This document shows positions 5,198-5,404 of a stretch of 5,404 nt of DNA, piece after piece (position 1 is the stretch's first letter; the number at the start of each line of letters is the position of its first letter). The notes under the pieces are model-generated. The model ran no database searches. It was given only the letters and a program-made list of their open reading frames with translations, and was not told the origin of the DNA. This DNA is from Patescibacteria group bacterium. GTDB taxonomy: Bacteria; Patescibacteriota; Minisyncoccia; Phycocordibacterales; UBA12445. The position numbers and the translations under genes were made by a program. The stretch covers positions 1 to 5,404 of the forward strand of contig JAKLHJ010000051.1 of the NCBI GenBank assembly GCA_022710205.1, in the 5' to 3' direction.

Positions 5198-5404
5198 ATG
5201 ACTAAGATAATTTGTTTAATACTTGCAGCTATTTGTTTTTGTGTCCCTCTTTTTGCGCAAGTTGATTTTAACAGCCTTGTAGAATCCTCAAAAGTATCTA
5301 ATCTTTCAGGCGACCAGGTTAAAGCGGTCTCTGAATTAAAGGAGGCCATCCTTTTACTTTGGGAAGATATGCCTTTGTCAGTACAAAATTCCCGGTTGAT
5401 AACT
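5198..5404 (+). CDS. Secreted protein with signal peptide, 5' part only
   Basis: The ORF runs off the right edge after 69 codons. It starts at an ATG with a good ribosome site (GGAGAG, 5189-5194, 3 bases before). Residues 1-20 (MTKIICLILAAICFCVPLFA) are a typical Sec signal peptide: one Lys, a hydrophobic core, and a likely signal peptidase I cut after Ala20 before QVDFN. The Cys residues in the core do not sit in a proper lipobox, so it is not called a lipoprotein. The mature part seen so far (SLVESSKVSNLSGDQVKAVS and onwards) is soluble, helix-prone and unrecognised. No clear promoter is visible in the 30 bases between it and the divergent recombinase-tail ORF. Confidence 0.75.
   Translation, partial: MTKIICLILAAICFCVPLFAQVDFNSLVESSKVSNLSGDQVKAVSELKEAILLLWEDMPLSVQNSRLIT

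Overview
The window is a bacterial accessory region of moderate-to-low GC with short intergenic gaps and good Shine-Dalgarno sites. The protein styles suggest an uncultivated bacterium of the Candidatus Omnitrophota (Omnitrophica) type. The pointers are a fused winged-helix/nucleotidyltransferase protein paired with a HEPN protein, a recombinase-tail protein, and an 'HPDFITYDREKLL'-like C-terminus. This taxonomic guess is from memory of family style, not from a search.

Left part (1-2051): the 3' end of an unrecognised gene with a winged-helix-like C-terminus (1-498). A short gap follows that carries a remnant of an RCK_C (TrkA-C) potassium/proton-antiporter regulatory domain (606-758). Next comes a complete MFS exporter of the MFS_3/EntS-like type (780-2051).

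Middle (2052-3562): a possible promoter, a 45-residue single-membrane-segment protein with a strong ribosome site (2173-2310), and a second, unrelated MFS transporter. That transporter probably starts 4 bases after the small ORF stops and is likely translated by coupling to it.

Right part (3563-5178): a two-gene MNT-HEPN module, i.e. a type VII-like toxin-antitoxin pair (3764-4318 and 4315-4749, 4-base ATGA overlap). It has its own strong sigma70-type promoter. An 18-bp perfect palindrome and a 12-bp direct repeat lie over the -10 region and the predicted transcription start, which suggests autoregulation by the N-terminal winged helix of the antitoxin. The module is bracketed by two same-orientation copies of the 3' end of a recombinase-like gene. 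One is a frameshifted scrap (about 3597-3694) and the other is a longer minus-strand ORF (4735-5166) with no resolvase catalytic domain and a poor start. This looks like an accessory cassette at a site of recombination.

Right edge (5198-5404): the start of a secreted protein with a clear signal peptide, cut off by the window.

No rRNA, tRNA, CRISPR array, complete insertion sequence or convincing rho-independent terminator was seen.
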